Positions 8,347 through 16,091 of a stretch of 38,977 nt of DNA are shown here, piece by piece. The translations under genes were made by a program, and so were the position numbers. The notes under the pieces are model-generated. The model had not been told where the DNA came from and did no database searches. It saw only the letters and a list, made by a program, of their open reading frames with translations. The first letter of the stretch is position 1. Every line of letters begins with the position of its first letter. This DNA comes from CAZRGV01 sp964599655 (lineage in GTDB: Bacteria > Planctomycetota > Planctomycetia > Isosphaerales > Isosphaeraceae): NCBI GenBank assembly GCA_964599655.1, contig CAZRGV010000049.1, forward strand, positions 1 through 38,977. Reading direction: 5' to 3'.

Positions 8347-9927
8347 ATGCGACTGCCTCGCGCATGTGGAATCTTACTCCATCCCACCTCATTACCGAGC
8401 CCGTTTGGGATAGGAGATCTCGGTCCCGAGGTCGATCGATTCCTGGATTTTCTGGCGGCGTCGGGTCAGCGGTGGTGGCAGATGCTCCCAGTCGGTCCAG
8501 TCGGATCCGGTCACTCGCCGTATCAGTCCCCCTCGTCGTTCGCTGGTAACGTGCTCTTGATCAGCCCCGAGCGACTGGCGGCCGATGGTTGGCTCACCCC
8601 CAAAGATTGGAGCGACTACCCGGAATTCCCCGCGGATCACGTCGATTTCCCCGCCGTTTCTCAGGCGAAAGATCGGCTCTTGCGCCTCGCGTTCTCCCGG
8701 TTCGGCCTCGGAGACAAGGGCTTCCAGCCCTTTTTGCAGGCGAATGCCCACTGGCTCGAAGACTACGCGCTTTTCATGGCCTTGAGAGAGGCCCACGACG
8801 GACAACCCTGGCACCTCTGGGAGGAGGACATTGCCGTTCGAAAGCCCGAGGCCGTCCACCGCTGGCGGGAGGAGCTTACCGACTCGATTCGGTTCTATCA
8901 ATTTGAACAGTACTGCTTCGCGAAACAGTGGAATCGCGTTCGAGACGAGTGTCGAAAGCGCCAGATTCATTTGATTGGTGATCTTCCCATTTTCGTCTCG
9001 CTGGATAGTGCCGATGTCTGGGCCAGGCCCGACCTGTTCCTGCTGGATGAGAAGCGGCATCCAACGGTCGTGGCCGGCGTCCCTCCCGATTACTTCTGCG
9101 AGGAGGGGCAGCTTTGGGGCAACCCGCTCTATCGTTGGGACGCGCACTCGGCCGAAGGCTTTGCCTGGTGGGTCGAGCGGCTCAAGGCCACCATCGAACG
9201 GGTCGACCTGGTTCGACTGGACCATTTCCGAGGCTTCGAGGCCTATTGGGAAGTGCCCGCCGACGCGCCCACGGCGGCCTCTGGACGATGGTCGCTGGGA
9301 CCTGGGGCCTTGTTCCTCGAGGCCCTCCAGAACGCGCTCGGAGGGTTGCCCCTGATCGCCGAGGATCTGGGGAACATTACGTTCGAAGTCGAGGCCCTTC
9401 GCGATCGATTCGGCCTTCCTGGTATGAAGGTCCTCCAGTTCGCCTTCGGGGATGACCCCGGAGCCGATGTCTATCTGCCCTACCGCTACATTCCGCATTG
9501 CATCGTCTACACGGGGACACACGACAATGACACAACCGTGGGATGGTTGACCTCGAAGACCGTCGATTCGACCCAACTGCCCGAGCAAGTTGCAGCCGAA
9601 CGAGCGTACGTCAAGCGATACCTGGGAACCTCCGGGGAAGAGTTCCATTGGGACCTCATCCGACTCGCCTACGGGTCCGTCGCGGATACCGTGATCATTC
9701 CCATGCAGGATGTGCTCGGACTCGACAGCTCGGCGAGGATGAACACACCCGGACGGGCGGAGGGAAACTGGGGTTGGCGGGTCACGACCGAGCAGCTCGA
9801 ACAAACCAGCGCCCGCGAGCGCCTCGCCGATCTGGCGGCCGTCTACGATCGATACAACGGCGAGGTACCCGTCGCGCTCCGAACCCCGCGCCGGCCGCGG
9901 GGAGAAGCGCCCTATCTCGGTCGTTGA
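8347..9927 (+). CDS. malQ: 4-alpha-glucanotransferase (amylomaltase, GH77)
   Basis: The 526-residue protein matches the usual bacterial amylomaltase length. It moves alpha-1,4-glucan segments between oligosaccharides in the cytoplasm. It opens with GILLHPTSLPSPFGIGDLGP, the family's N-terminal signature. The catalytic triad is visible as D292 (VRLDHFRGFEAYW), E339 (IAEDLG) and D393 (TGTHDNDT), almost the same positions as in well-studied amylomaltases. AAGGAGG lies just upstream of the ATG at 8347; the open frame extends to 8227 but that stretch overlaps the preceding gene. It runs toward treY, with only 64 bp between the two stops. With treY and the debranching gene it forms a local glucan-metabolism group. 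Confidence 0.95.
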   Translation: MRLPRACGILLHPTSLPSPFGIGDLGPEVDRFLDFLAASGQRWWQMLPVGPVGSGHSPYQSPSSFAGNVLLISPERLAADGWLTPKDWSDYPEFPADHVDFPAVSQAKDRLLRLAFSRFGLGDKGFQPFLQANAHWLEDYALFMALREAHDGQPWHLWEEDIAVRKPEAVHRWREELTDSIRFYQFEQYCFAKQWNRVRDECRKRQIHLIGDLPIFVSLDSADVWARPDLFLLDEKRHPTVVAGVPPDYFCEEGQLWGNPLYRWDAHSAEGFAWWVERLKATIERVDLVRLDHFRGFEAYWEVPADAPTAASGRWSLGPGALFLEALQNALGGLPLIAEDLGNITFEVEALRDRFGLPGMKVLQFAFGDDPGADVYLPYRYIPHCIVYTGTHDNDTTVGWLTSKTVDSTQLPEQVAAERAYVKRYLGTSGEEFHWDLIRLAYGSVADTVIIPMQDVLGLDSSARMNTPGRAEGNWGWRVTTEQLEQTSARERLADLAAVYDRYNGEVPVALRTPRRPRGEAPYLGR

Positions 9928-9991
9928 CACGATGAATGAGCGACCAGACCCCTGAGAAAGGTCGCGCTAGACGAGTCTCTTCGATCTCCGC

Positions 9992-12900
9992 TCAAACGGC
10001 TTCATCCACCACGGCTTCATCCACCAGAAGAGCGACGGGAATGGACTGGAAGACGTCCGAGATCGGGAGAGTCGGTCGGCCGTCAACGTCTTGGACCTCA
10101 ACGACGCGGTCGGTCAGGATGTCGCGCCAACGCCTCGGAATGGGGGCGTCGGGAAGAAGCAACCGCGTGTTGCCCCAGACCTCGGGGCCGATCGGCGGCC
10201 GGAGTGCGTCGTCGCCCATCAGTCCAGAAACGAGCCTGGGCGCGATCGCCAGGGCCGAGCGGCTTTCTCGATAACGAGCGAAAGCCACGAGATTCATGCG
10301 GTGTTGGCCATCGGCCTCAAGAGGCCGGTAGGTCCCCTGTTCATAGAGTGATCGGTTGGCTCGACGGTGGTTCAGGAGGGTCCAGACGACGTAAAGCTTG
10401 ATCGCGCCGTCCTCGTACCCAGCGAAGAGTTCGCGCGCCAGTTGTTCGCGGGACTGGTTCGTTGACAGTCGTGACTCGATACGGTCGAGACAATCGGCCC
10501 GGAGCGTGTAGTCGACGGGACGGCGATTATCAGGATCGACCAGACTGAAGTCCCAGAGCTCGCACCCTTGATAGACGTCGGGAACTCCGGGAGACGCAAG
10601 TTTCAAGAGGGTTTGAGCCAGTGAGTGAACGACGCCGATCCGCGCGACTCGGCTCTGGAACGGCAAGAAATCATTCAGAAACGGTCCTGCGTCGGGACTT
10701 TCCAGGATCTCGGCGACAAACCGGGTTAGAATCTCGGAATAGGTCGGATCAGGGTCCGTCCAGCTCGTGTTCAACTTGGCTTCGCGTGCGGCTTTGAGCA
10801 TGTACTGCTGGATTCGCTCCACCAGACCGGTGGGTATCGCATCGGCCGGGCCGCCAAACGGCCAGGCGCCAATGAGGGTCTGGTAGAGCAAGTACTCCTC
10901 TCGAGCGTCCGGGGCCAACCGCTCGTCAAACTCCACCTTTTTCCTGGAGTTCCAACGTGACCAACGGGCCAGCCGCGTTCGCCATTCCTCGGCCAGCTCC
11001 GAGAGAACGTTGATCCGAATGCGAGCATCTTCACCGCGCTTGGTGTCGTGCGTCGCCGTCGTGCTGAAACCGCCCGGCCAGCGATTGAGCCGTTGCGCAT
11101 TGAGAGCGTGAAAGAACGAAGGCGACACACCGAAACGCCCTGGATCGCCGCCAACCTCATTGAGCGAGGCCAGCTTGAACTGCCGGTAAAACGCCGTGTC
11201 CTCCAGCCCCTTGGCCTGCACGGGACCGGTCGACTGCTGGAATTTGAGGACGAACATCTCGCGCTGCTCCCGATTCTCAGCCGTAACCCCGTCGGGATGT
11301 TCCAGCAAGAGCGCGTGCTGCAGGAACGCAAAGAGAGAGGCGTCGATGGCCGGATTGCGACGTCTCGCCCTCGCGACCGCCTGTTCGATGTAACCCCGAT
11401 CTCGAGCCGAAATCGGTGCGCCTGGTCGAACATAGGTTCGATAAATCGGGAAACAGGCGATCACTTCACGAAGCGCGACACGAAGATTGTTGTGCGTGAA
11501 GTCGCGACTCCGTCGATCGTGTTCGGAGACGCGATTCAGCCGCCTCGCCAGCATGTTGACCTCGCTGGCCATCGAGGCTCGCATGATGAGCGACTTCGCG
11601 TTGTATAAGACCTCGACAAAGGGAACACGATCCCCGGTGAACTCCATGTAGGTGATATCGATGGAGTCGGCCGCCGCGGGATCGACGAAGAGGCCGTTGA
11701 GCGCGTTCAGGAACTCGTAGCCGACCGTGCCATCGACCGTCCAGTCCTCGGGAAGATCCTCTCCGCGGCTGAGAATCTTCTCCGCCACGACCGGGAAACG
11801 TCGTGCGATCATGGAGGCAGAATCGGCGTCGGCCACTTCTCGATAGCACTGCCGGATTCGATCGGCGACGACCGGCCAGTTGGCCTCGGAATGCCCCGAC
11901 TCGAGATAGCGTCGACGGCAGGCTTGAAGGAGCAACGACTCCTGAAGGGAACGGAAGTAACCGGGGGGGTCGGCGAGCCCGTCGGGATGATCGATGCGTA
12001 ACCCCGTCACGCCCCCTTTTTCGACCCACTGAAAGATCAGGTCGTGAATCACGTTGAAGACCTCGGGATCCTCAGTTCGAAGACCGGCGAGGTCGTTGAT
12101 GTCAAAGAAACGACGATAGTTGATCTCTTCCGCGGCAACCCTCCAGTACGCCAGCCGGTAGACCTGTTCTTCGAGCAACTGGTCCATCAGGTCGAAGCTG
12201 CGAGGATCACCGGGCTTCCCTCGGAACAGCTTGATGTTTTCCTCGATGAACCGGCAGAGCTCCGGGCTCTCCTCGCAGAGGCGCCGGATGCGTCGCTTGA
12301 TGACCTGTTTCTCGCGAAGCTTCGGCTCGACCAGTTCCGGATCCTCGATGCTCCGATGTGGCAGATTACGGGCGGAATCTCGAATACTGAGATACTCCAT
12401 CACATGATCATCATTGTGATCAAAGCGGCGGCGAAACTCGTCGGACCTCTGTTCCAGGATCGTGGCGATCGACCGCGGAGCCACAGGCAGCCGCGAGTCG
12501 TGATATCTCACGAAAAAGTCGCCGCCGTCGCGCTCCAGGACGAGCAGGCCGCGCTCCAGAACACGGCCGTACTGATCCTCCAGAATCGGCAGGAGGACGC
12601 GGCCTTCCAGTTCCTCCTTGACCGGATTCCAGTCGATGTCAAAAAACTTCGCCGAAGGAGCCTGACGGCCGGTCTCGAGCACGTCGATCCAGAAGCGATT
12701 GAAACCACATATTCCCATGTGATTTGGTACAACATCGAGGACGCGACCCATCCCGAGCTGTGCGAGCCCCGCGATGAGCCGCTCGTAATCGGCCTCGGTC
12801 CCGACTTCCTGGTTGAGCTTGCCGTGATCGAAGACGTCGTACCCGTGCTTGCTTCCTGGTCTTGCATCCAGATGTGGAGAGAGATAAACATCGGTGATTC

Positions 12901-13069
12901 CAAGTTTGTGCAGGTAAGGTAGAATTGCTTCGACATCCACCAGTCGAAAGCCCTCGTGAAGCTGGAGCCGGTAGGTGGCGCCGGGTCTCGGAAGGGGCGA
13001 GTGGGCCAGGGCACGGGCTTCCGCGGTGAAAAGCGATTCCGCAAGCACATCGAGTGGGGATGAATTCAT
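9992..13069 (-). CDS. treY: Maltooligosyl trehalose synthase (GH13_26)
   Basis: TreY turns the reducing-end alpha-1,4 bond of maltodextrin into the alpha,alpha-1,1 bond of trehalose; TreZ then releases trehalose. The N-terminus has PRPGATYRLQLHEGF and YLHKLGITDVYLSPHLDARPGSKHGYDV. GH13 motifs follow: DVVPNHMG, GLRIDHPDGL (nucleophile D360), the acid/base region SRGEDLPEDW, and TTATHDTKRGEDAR. At about 1,025 residues it is at the long end of the family. The start is placed at the ATG at 13069, directly before the first conserved block. It has no clear ribosome site; the frame is open to 13150. The C-terminus ends in a duplicated VVDEA caused by a 15-bp tandem repeat. No treZ is in the window. 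Confidence 0.94.
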   Translation of the reverse strand: MNSSPLDVLAESLFTAEARALAHSPLPRPGATYRLQLHEGFRLVDVEAILPYLHKLGITDVYLSPHLDARPGSKHGYDVFDHGKLNQEVGTEADYERLIAGLAQLGMGRVLDVVPNHMGICGFNRFWIDVLETGRQAPSAKFFDIDWNPVKEELEGRVLLPILEDQYGRVLERGLLVLERDGGDFFVRYHDSRLPVAPRSIATILEQRSDEFRRRFDHNDDHVMEYLSIRDSARNLPHRSIEDPELVEPKLREKQVIKRRIRRLCEESPELCRFIEENIKLFRGKPGDPRSFDLMDQLLEEQVYRLAYWRVAAEEINYRRFFDINDLAGLRTEDPEVFNVIHDLIFQWVEKGGVTGLRIDHPDGLADPPGYFRSLQESLLLQACRRRYLESGHSEANWPVVADRIRQCYREVADADSASMIARRFPVVAEKILSRGEDLPEDWTVDGTVGYEFLNALNGLFVDPAAADSIDITYMEFTGDRVPFVEVLYNAKSLIMRASMASEVNMLARRLNRVSEHDRRSRDFTHNNLRVALREVIACFPIYRTYVRPGAPISARDRGYIEQAVARARRRNPAIDASLFAFLQHALLLEHPDGVTAENREQREMFVLKFQQSTGPVQAKGLEDTAFYRQFKLASLNEVGGDPGRFGVSPSFFHALNAQRLNRWPGGFSTTATHDTKRGEDARIRINVLSELAEEWRTRLARWSRWNSRKKVEFDERLAPDAREEYLLYQTLIGAWPFGGPADAIPTGLVERIQQYMLKAAREAKLNTSWTDPDPTYSEILTRFVAEILESPDAGPFLNDFLPFQSRVARIGVVHSLAQTLLKLASPGVPDVYQGCELWDFSLVDPDNRRPVDYTLRADCLDRIESRLSTNQSREQLARELFAGYEDGAIKLYVVWTLLNHRRANRSLYEQGTYRPLEADGQHRMNLVAFARYRESRSALAIAPRLVSGLMGDDALRPPIGPEVWGNTRLLLPDAPIPRRWRDILTDRVVEVQDVDGRPTLPISDVFQSIPVALLVDEAVVDEAV
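9996..10025. repeat. 15-bp tandem duplication at the treY 3' end
   Basis: Two perfect consecutive copies of ACGGCTTCATCCACC at 9996-10010 and 10011-10025. On the coding (minus) strand they give a repeated VVDEA at the extreme C-terminus of TreY. The unit is a multiple of three, so the frame is kept. Confidence 0.9.
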
Positions 13070-13903
13070 TGATATTATTGTCTCGAAGTATTGATTATCG
13101 ATCCCAATTCGGATTCGATTGCGACGATTCACTCGCCGCGGGTTCGACATTGTCGAGCCAGCACCTCACGAGGTCGGGCGTCTCGGCCGGAACTCTCGGA
13201 TTGGCGAATGCCGGGTCGTGTTGCTGGCCGTCACGGCGGGAGCAGCCAGACGCACTCGGTCCCTTGAGACGGGAAGAAAGCCATCACGCGGGTGGGACCG
13301 TCGACGTCGCCATCGCCAGCTCCGCTTCCGCCCTGGAACGACCGGACGTAGAGTTCGAAATCGACCGCGCCGGTTGTACCAAAGTCCGTCGTCGATCAGG
13401 AATCTTTCCGCGCTCCCTTCATGGAAAACCAGAATCGGGTGGCCACTGAGGTTCAGATCAACGGTGAACCGTTCGAAGAGTCCTGGCCCATGCAATCTCT
13501 GGACCAAGCACTCTTTTTACTCGGGCACTCGCCCCAATCCCTATCGGATGGTATAACGTTCTTATGGCCCTGGCTCCAGACGACACTCCTGGGGGAGTGA
13601 TCGTTTGGCCAGACGGTCGTCGTTCCGCGAAATGGTCGAGCGAGTTGTCCCGCATCCGACGACAGCGAGACGATCGGGAAGGCTCGCCTCGGCCATTGAC
13701 GTGGGGGACGTCATGCGTCCCACCGTTCCGATTCCTTTTCAGGAGGGGGCCGATTTCCTCTTCGAACCCCTGTCAGGAGCGGAGATCGGGTCTGTCTCAC
13801 ATCCGGAAGAATCGGGCTCGCCACCAACCGACTCTCGCGACTGAGAGCAAGGCTGGGTGAGTCCCTGAAACCAGCGAGCGGTTGGCTTACCCCCCGAGGT
13901 CCC
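13070..13903. other. Intergenic stretch without a confident gene
   Basis: These 834 bases separate the divergent treY and debranching-enzyme starts. Apart from the possible minus-strand remnant at 13231-13507, only short open frames are present, none with a recognised motif or a good ribosome site. Promoters for both flanking genes should lie here, but no convincing -35/-10 pair was found. Confidence 0.5.
13231..13507 (-). pseudogene. Possible frameshifted gene remnant between treY and the debranching gene
   Basis: On the minus strand one frame from a TTG at 13507 reads as a protein-like segment with FTVDLNLSGHPILVFHEG and FLIDDGLWYN. From about 13385 the protein-like reading continues in the next frame (GAVDFELYVRSF, then TRVMAFFPSQGTECVWLLPP) and stops at 13231. 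Third positions are GC-rich on both sides of the switch (about 67% and 75% by hand count), as in neighbouring genes. A single-base error or mutation near 13365-13395 would join them into about 90 residues. No family is recognised. The opposite strand also has a plausible open segment (13421-13597), so the strand is uncertain. Confidence 0.25.
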
Positions 13904-16075
13904 ATGCCGACGATCACAAATCTGTTACCTGGCGAACCCGAACCGCTCGGACCCTCCGTCAAGCCCAACGGGATCAACTTCGCCTTGCTCTCTCGAGGAG
14001 CGACTCGGATCGAGCTTCTCCTGTTCGACAACATCGCCGACCGGCAGCCCTCACAAGTCATTCCGCTTACGCCCGAGACCAACCGAACTGGGGATGTCTG
14101 GCATATTTTCGTGGAAGGATTGGCCAACAAGACTCTCTACAACTATCGGGTCGACGGCCCTTATAAGCCGAACGAGGACGGAACCCGGTTCAACCCGACG
14201 AAAGTGCTCATCGATCCCTACGCGCCGGCCGTCACCGGCGATTTCTACTGGCAGAATGGCGACGCGCTCGGCTACGACAATACCGATCCCAGCGACCCTG
14301 ATCGACACTTGCGACCAAGCACGGTCAGTAACGTACTCGGCGCGCCCCGCTCGGTCGCCTATCAGAGCGACTTCGACTGGGAAGGGGACCGCCACCCCGA
14401 TATCCCGATCGAGGAATCCATCATCTACGAGGTCAACGTTCGAGGATTCACGCGCCATCATTCCTCGGAGACCGACTTCGAAGGCACGTATCGCGGCTTC
14501 ATCGAGAAGATCCCGCACCTCAAAGAACTCGGGATCACCGCCGTGGAACTGATGCCCATCATGGAGTTCGACCGATTCGATGGCCCGTTCCGAGACCCGA
14601 CCACCGGCGAACGCCTCGCGAACGCCTGGGGGTACAACACGGTCGCGTTCTTCGCCCCCGAATCGCATTATTGCTACTATGGCAAGCTCGGATCGCAGGT
14701 CGACGAGTTCAAGATGCTCGTCAGGGAACTTCACAAGAACAACATCGAAGTCATTCTTGATGTTGTGTTCAATCATACACGAGAAGGAAACCACTACGGT
14801 CCCACAGTCAGTTTCAAAGGCCTGGACAACAATATCTGGTACATGCTCAACGAGAAGCCTGAGTTTTATAATGATTTTACCGGTTGTGGCAACACGCTGA
14901 ATTGCAATCACCCGATCGTTCGCCGGTTCATCCTCGACTGCCTGCGATACTGGGTCGTCGAAATGCACGTCGACGGCTTTCGCTTCGACCTGGCGGCCGT
15001 CTTCGCCATCGACGTCGACCAGCAGCAGAAGGGCAAAACCCCCATTATCGAGGAGATCGAAAGCGATCCGGTCCTGCAACGGATCAAGCTCATCGCCGAG
15101 CCCTGGAGCATCAACCAGTACATGCTCGGCTCGTTCTCCGACCGCCGATGGGCCGAATGGAACGGCAAATTCCGCGACACCGTCCGGCGCTTCGTCAAAG
15201 GCGATCCCGGCGTCACGGGCGAGCTCGCCAGCCGTATCGCCGGTTCCTACGACCTGTTCGTGACCCCCGAGGGCGAGCGTTCGCCGTACCACAGCATTAA
15301 CTTCGTGACCTGCCACGACGGATTCACGCTCAACGATCTGGTTTCTTACAACCAGAAACACAACCTGCGGAACGGCGAAAACAATCGCGACGGCACGGAT
15401 GAGAACTTTTCCTGGAATTGCGGCTTTGAGGGCCCCGTCGAGCATACCAACAAGCTGGACAAAGCGCAAAAGAAGGAGATCGAATATCTCCGGCGCAAGC
15501 AAATCAAGAACTTCTTGACAATTCTGTTTCTTTCCCAGGGAACCCCGATGCTGCTGTACGGCGACGAGATGCGCCGGACCGCCGAAGGGGACAACAATAC
15601 GGTGTTTCAAGACAACCATCTGAACTGGATCAACTGGGCGGACGCCACGCGCCACCACGAAATCCTTCGCTTCACAAAACACATCATCGCATTCCGAAAA
15701 CGTCACCAGATTATTCGTCGCTGGCGGTACATGACTTCCGATGATGCCGAATCGCCAATCCTGCGCAACATCGTCTGGCACGGCGTGCGCCCCGATCAGG
15801 CCGACTTTTCGCCAACCTCGCGCTTCATCGCTTTCACGCTCGAAGCCTTCGAGACCAAGGAGCGCTCGGATGTTCCGATCTACGTCGCCTGCAACGCCTT
15901 CTGGGAGCCGATTCAGGTCGAATTGCCTGAGATCGAAGGCAAGCGCTGGTATCGCGTCGTCGATACCTCGTTGGCCGAGGGGGAAGACATCGTTCCCGAC
16001 GAGCAGGCTGTCTTCCTCTCCGAATTGTATTACGACATCGAACCTCGAAGCTCGATCGTCCTGATCGCCCGATGA
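13904..16075 (+). CDS. glgX: Glycogen debranching enzyme, GlgX/TreX (isoamylase) type, GH13_11
   Basis: The 723-residue enzyme hydrolyses alpha-1,6 branches of glycogen or limit dextrin in the cytoplasm. An N-terminal CBM48-like domain (about residues 8-110, with GINFALLSRGATRIELLLFD) precedes the GH13 barrel. Motifs are IYEVNVRGFTRH, VILDVVFNHT, DGFRFDLA (nucleophile D362), LIAEPW (acid/base E399) and VTCHDGFTLNDLVSYN (D472), with the usual NGENNRDGT loop. Length and motifs fit GlgX or TreX equally well; the symbol reflects family, not a proven role. The ATG at 13904 starts at the first conserved block. It is head-to-head with treY and ends 16 bp from the stop of the convergent ASPIC/UnbV gene. 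Debranched chains would be substrates for MalQ and TreY. Confidence 0.93.
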   Translation: MPTITNLLPGEPEPLGPSVKPNGINFALLSRGATRIELLLFDNIADRQPSQVIPLTPETNRTGDVWHIFVEGLANKTLYNYRVDGPYKPNEDGTRFNPTKVLIDPYAPAVTGDFYWQNGDALGYDNTDPSDPDRHLRPSTVSNVLGAPRSVAYQSDFDWEGDRHPDIPIEESIIYEVNVRGFTRHHSSETDFEGTYRGFIEKIPHLKELGITAVELMPIMEFDRFDGPFRDPTTGERLANAWGYNTVAFFAPESHYCYYGKLGSQVDEFKMLVRELHKNNIEVILDVVFNHTREGNHYGPTVSFKGLDNNIWYMLNEKPEFYNDFTGCGNTLNCNHPIVRRFILDCLRYWVVEMHVDGFRFDLAAVFAIDVDQQQKGKTPIIEEIESDPVLQRIKLIAEPWSINQYMLGSFSDRRWAEWNGKFRDTVRRFVKGDPGVTGELASRIAGSYDLFVTPEGERSPYHSINFVTCHDGFTLNDLVSYNQKHNLRNGENNRDGTDENFSWNCGFEGPVEHTNKLDKAQKKEIEYLRRKQIKNFLTILFLSQGTPMLLYGDEMRRTAEGDNNTVFQDNHLNWINWADATRHHEILRFTKHIIAFRKRHQIIRRWRYMTSDDAESPILRNIVWHGVRPDQADFSPTSRFIAFTLEAFETKERSDVPIYVACNAFWEPIQVELPEIEGKRWYRVVDTSLAEGEDIVPDEQAVFLSELYYDIEPRSSIVLIAR

Positions 16076-16091
16076 GCCGGCGCGACCGGTC

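Noticed and set aside
9938..9967. Short inverted repeat GCGACC/GGTCGC between the malQ and treY stops.
   Set aside because: Only a 6-bp stem with a 14-nt loop and no T-run; too weak to call a terminator.
13564..13860. Plus-strand frames before the debranching gene.
   Set aside because: Arg-rich composition, no motif, no ribosome site; more like chance open frames in high-GC DNA.
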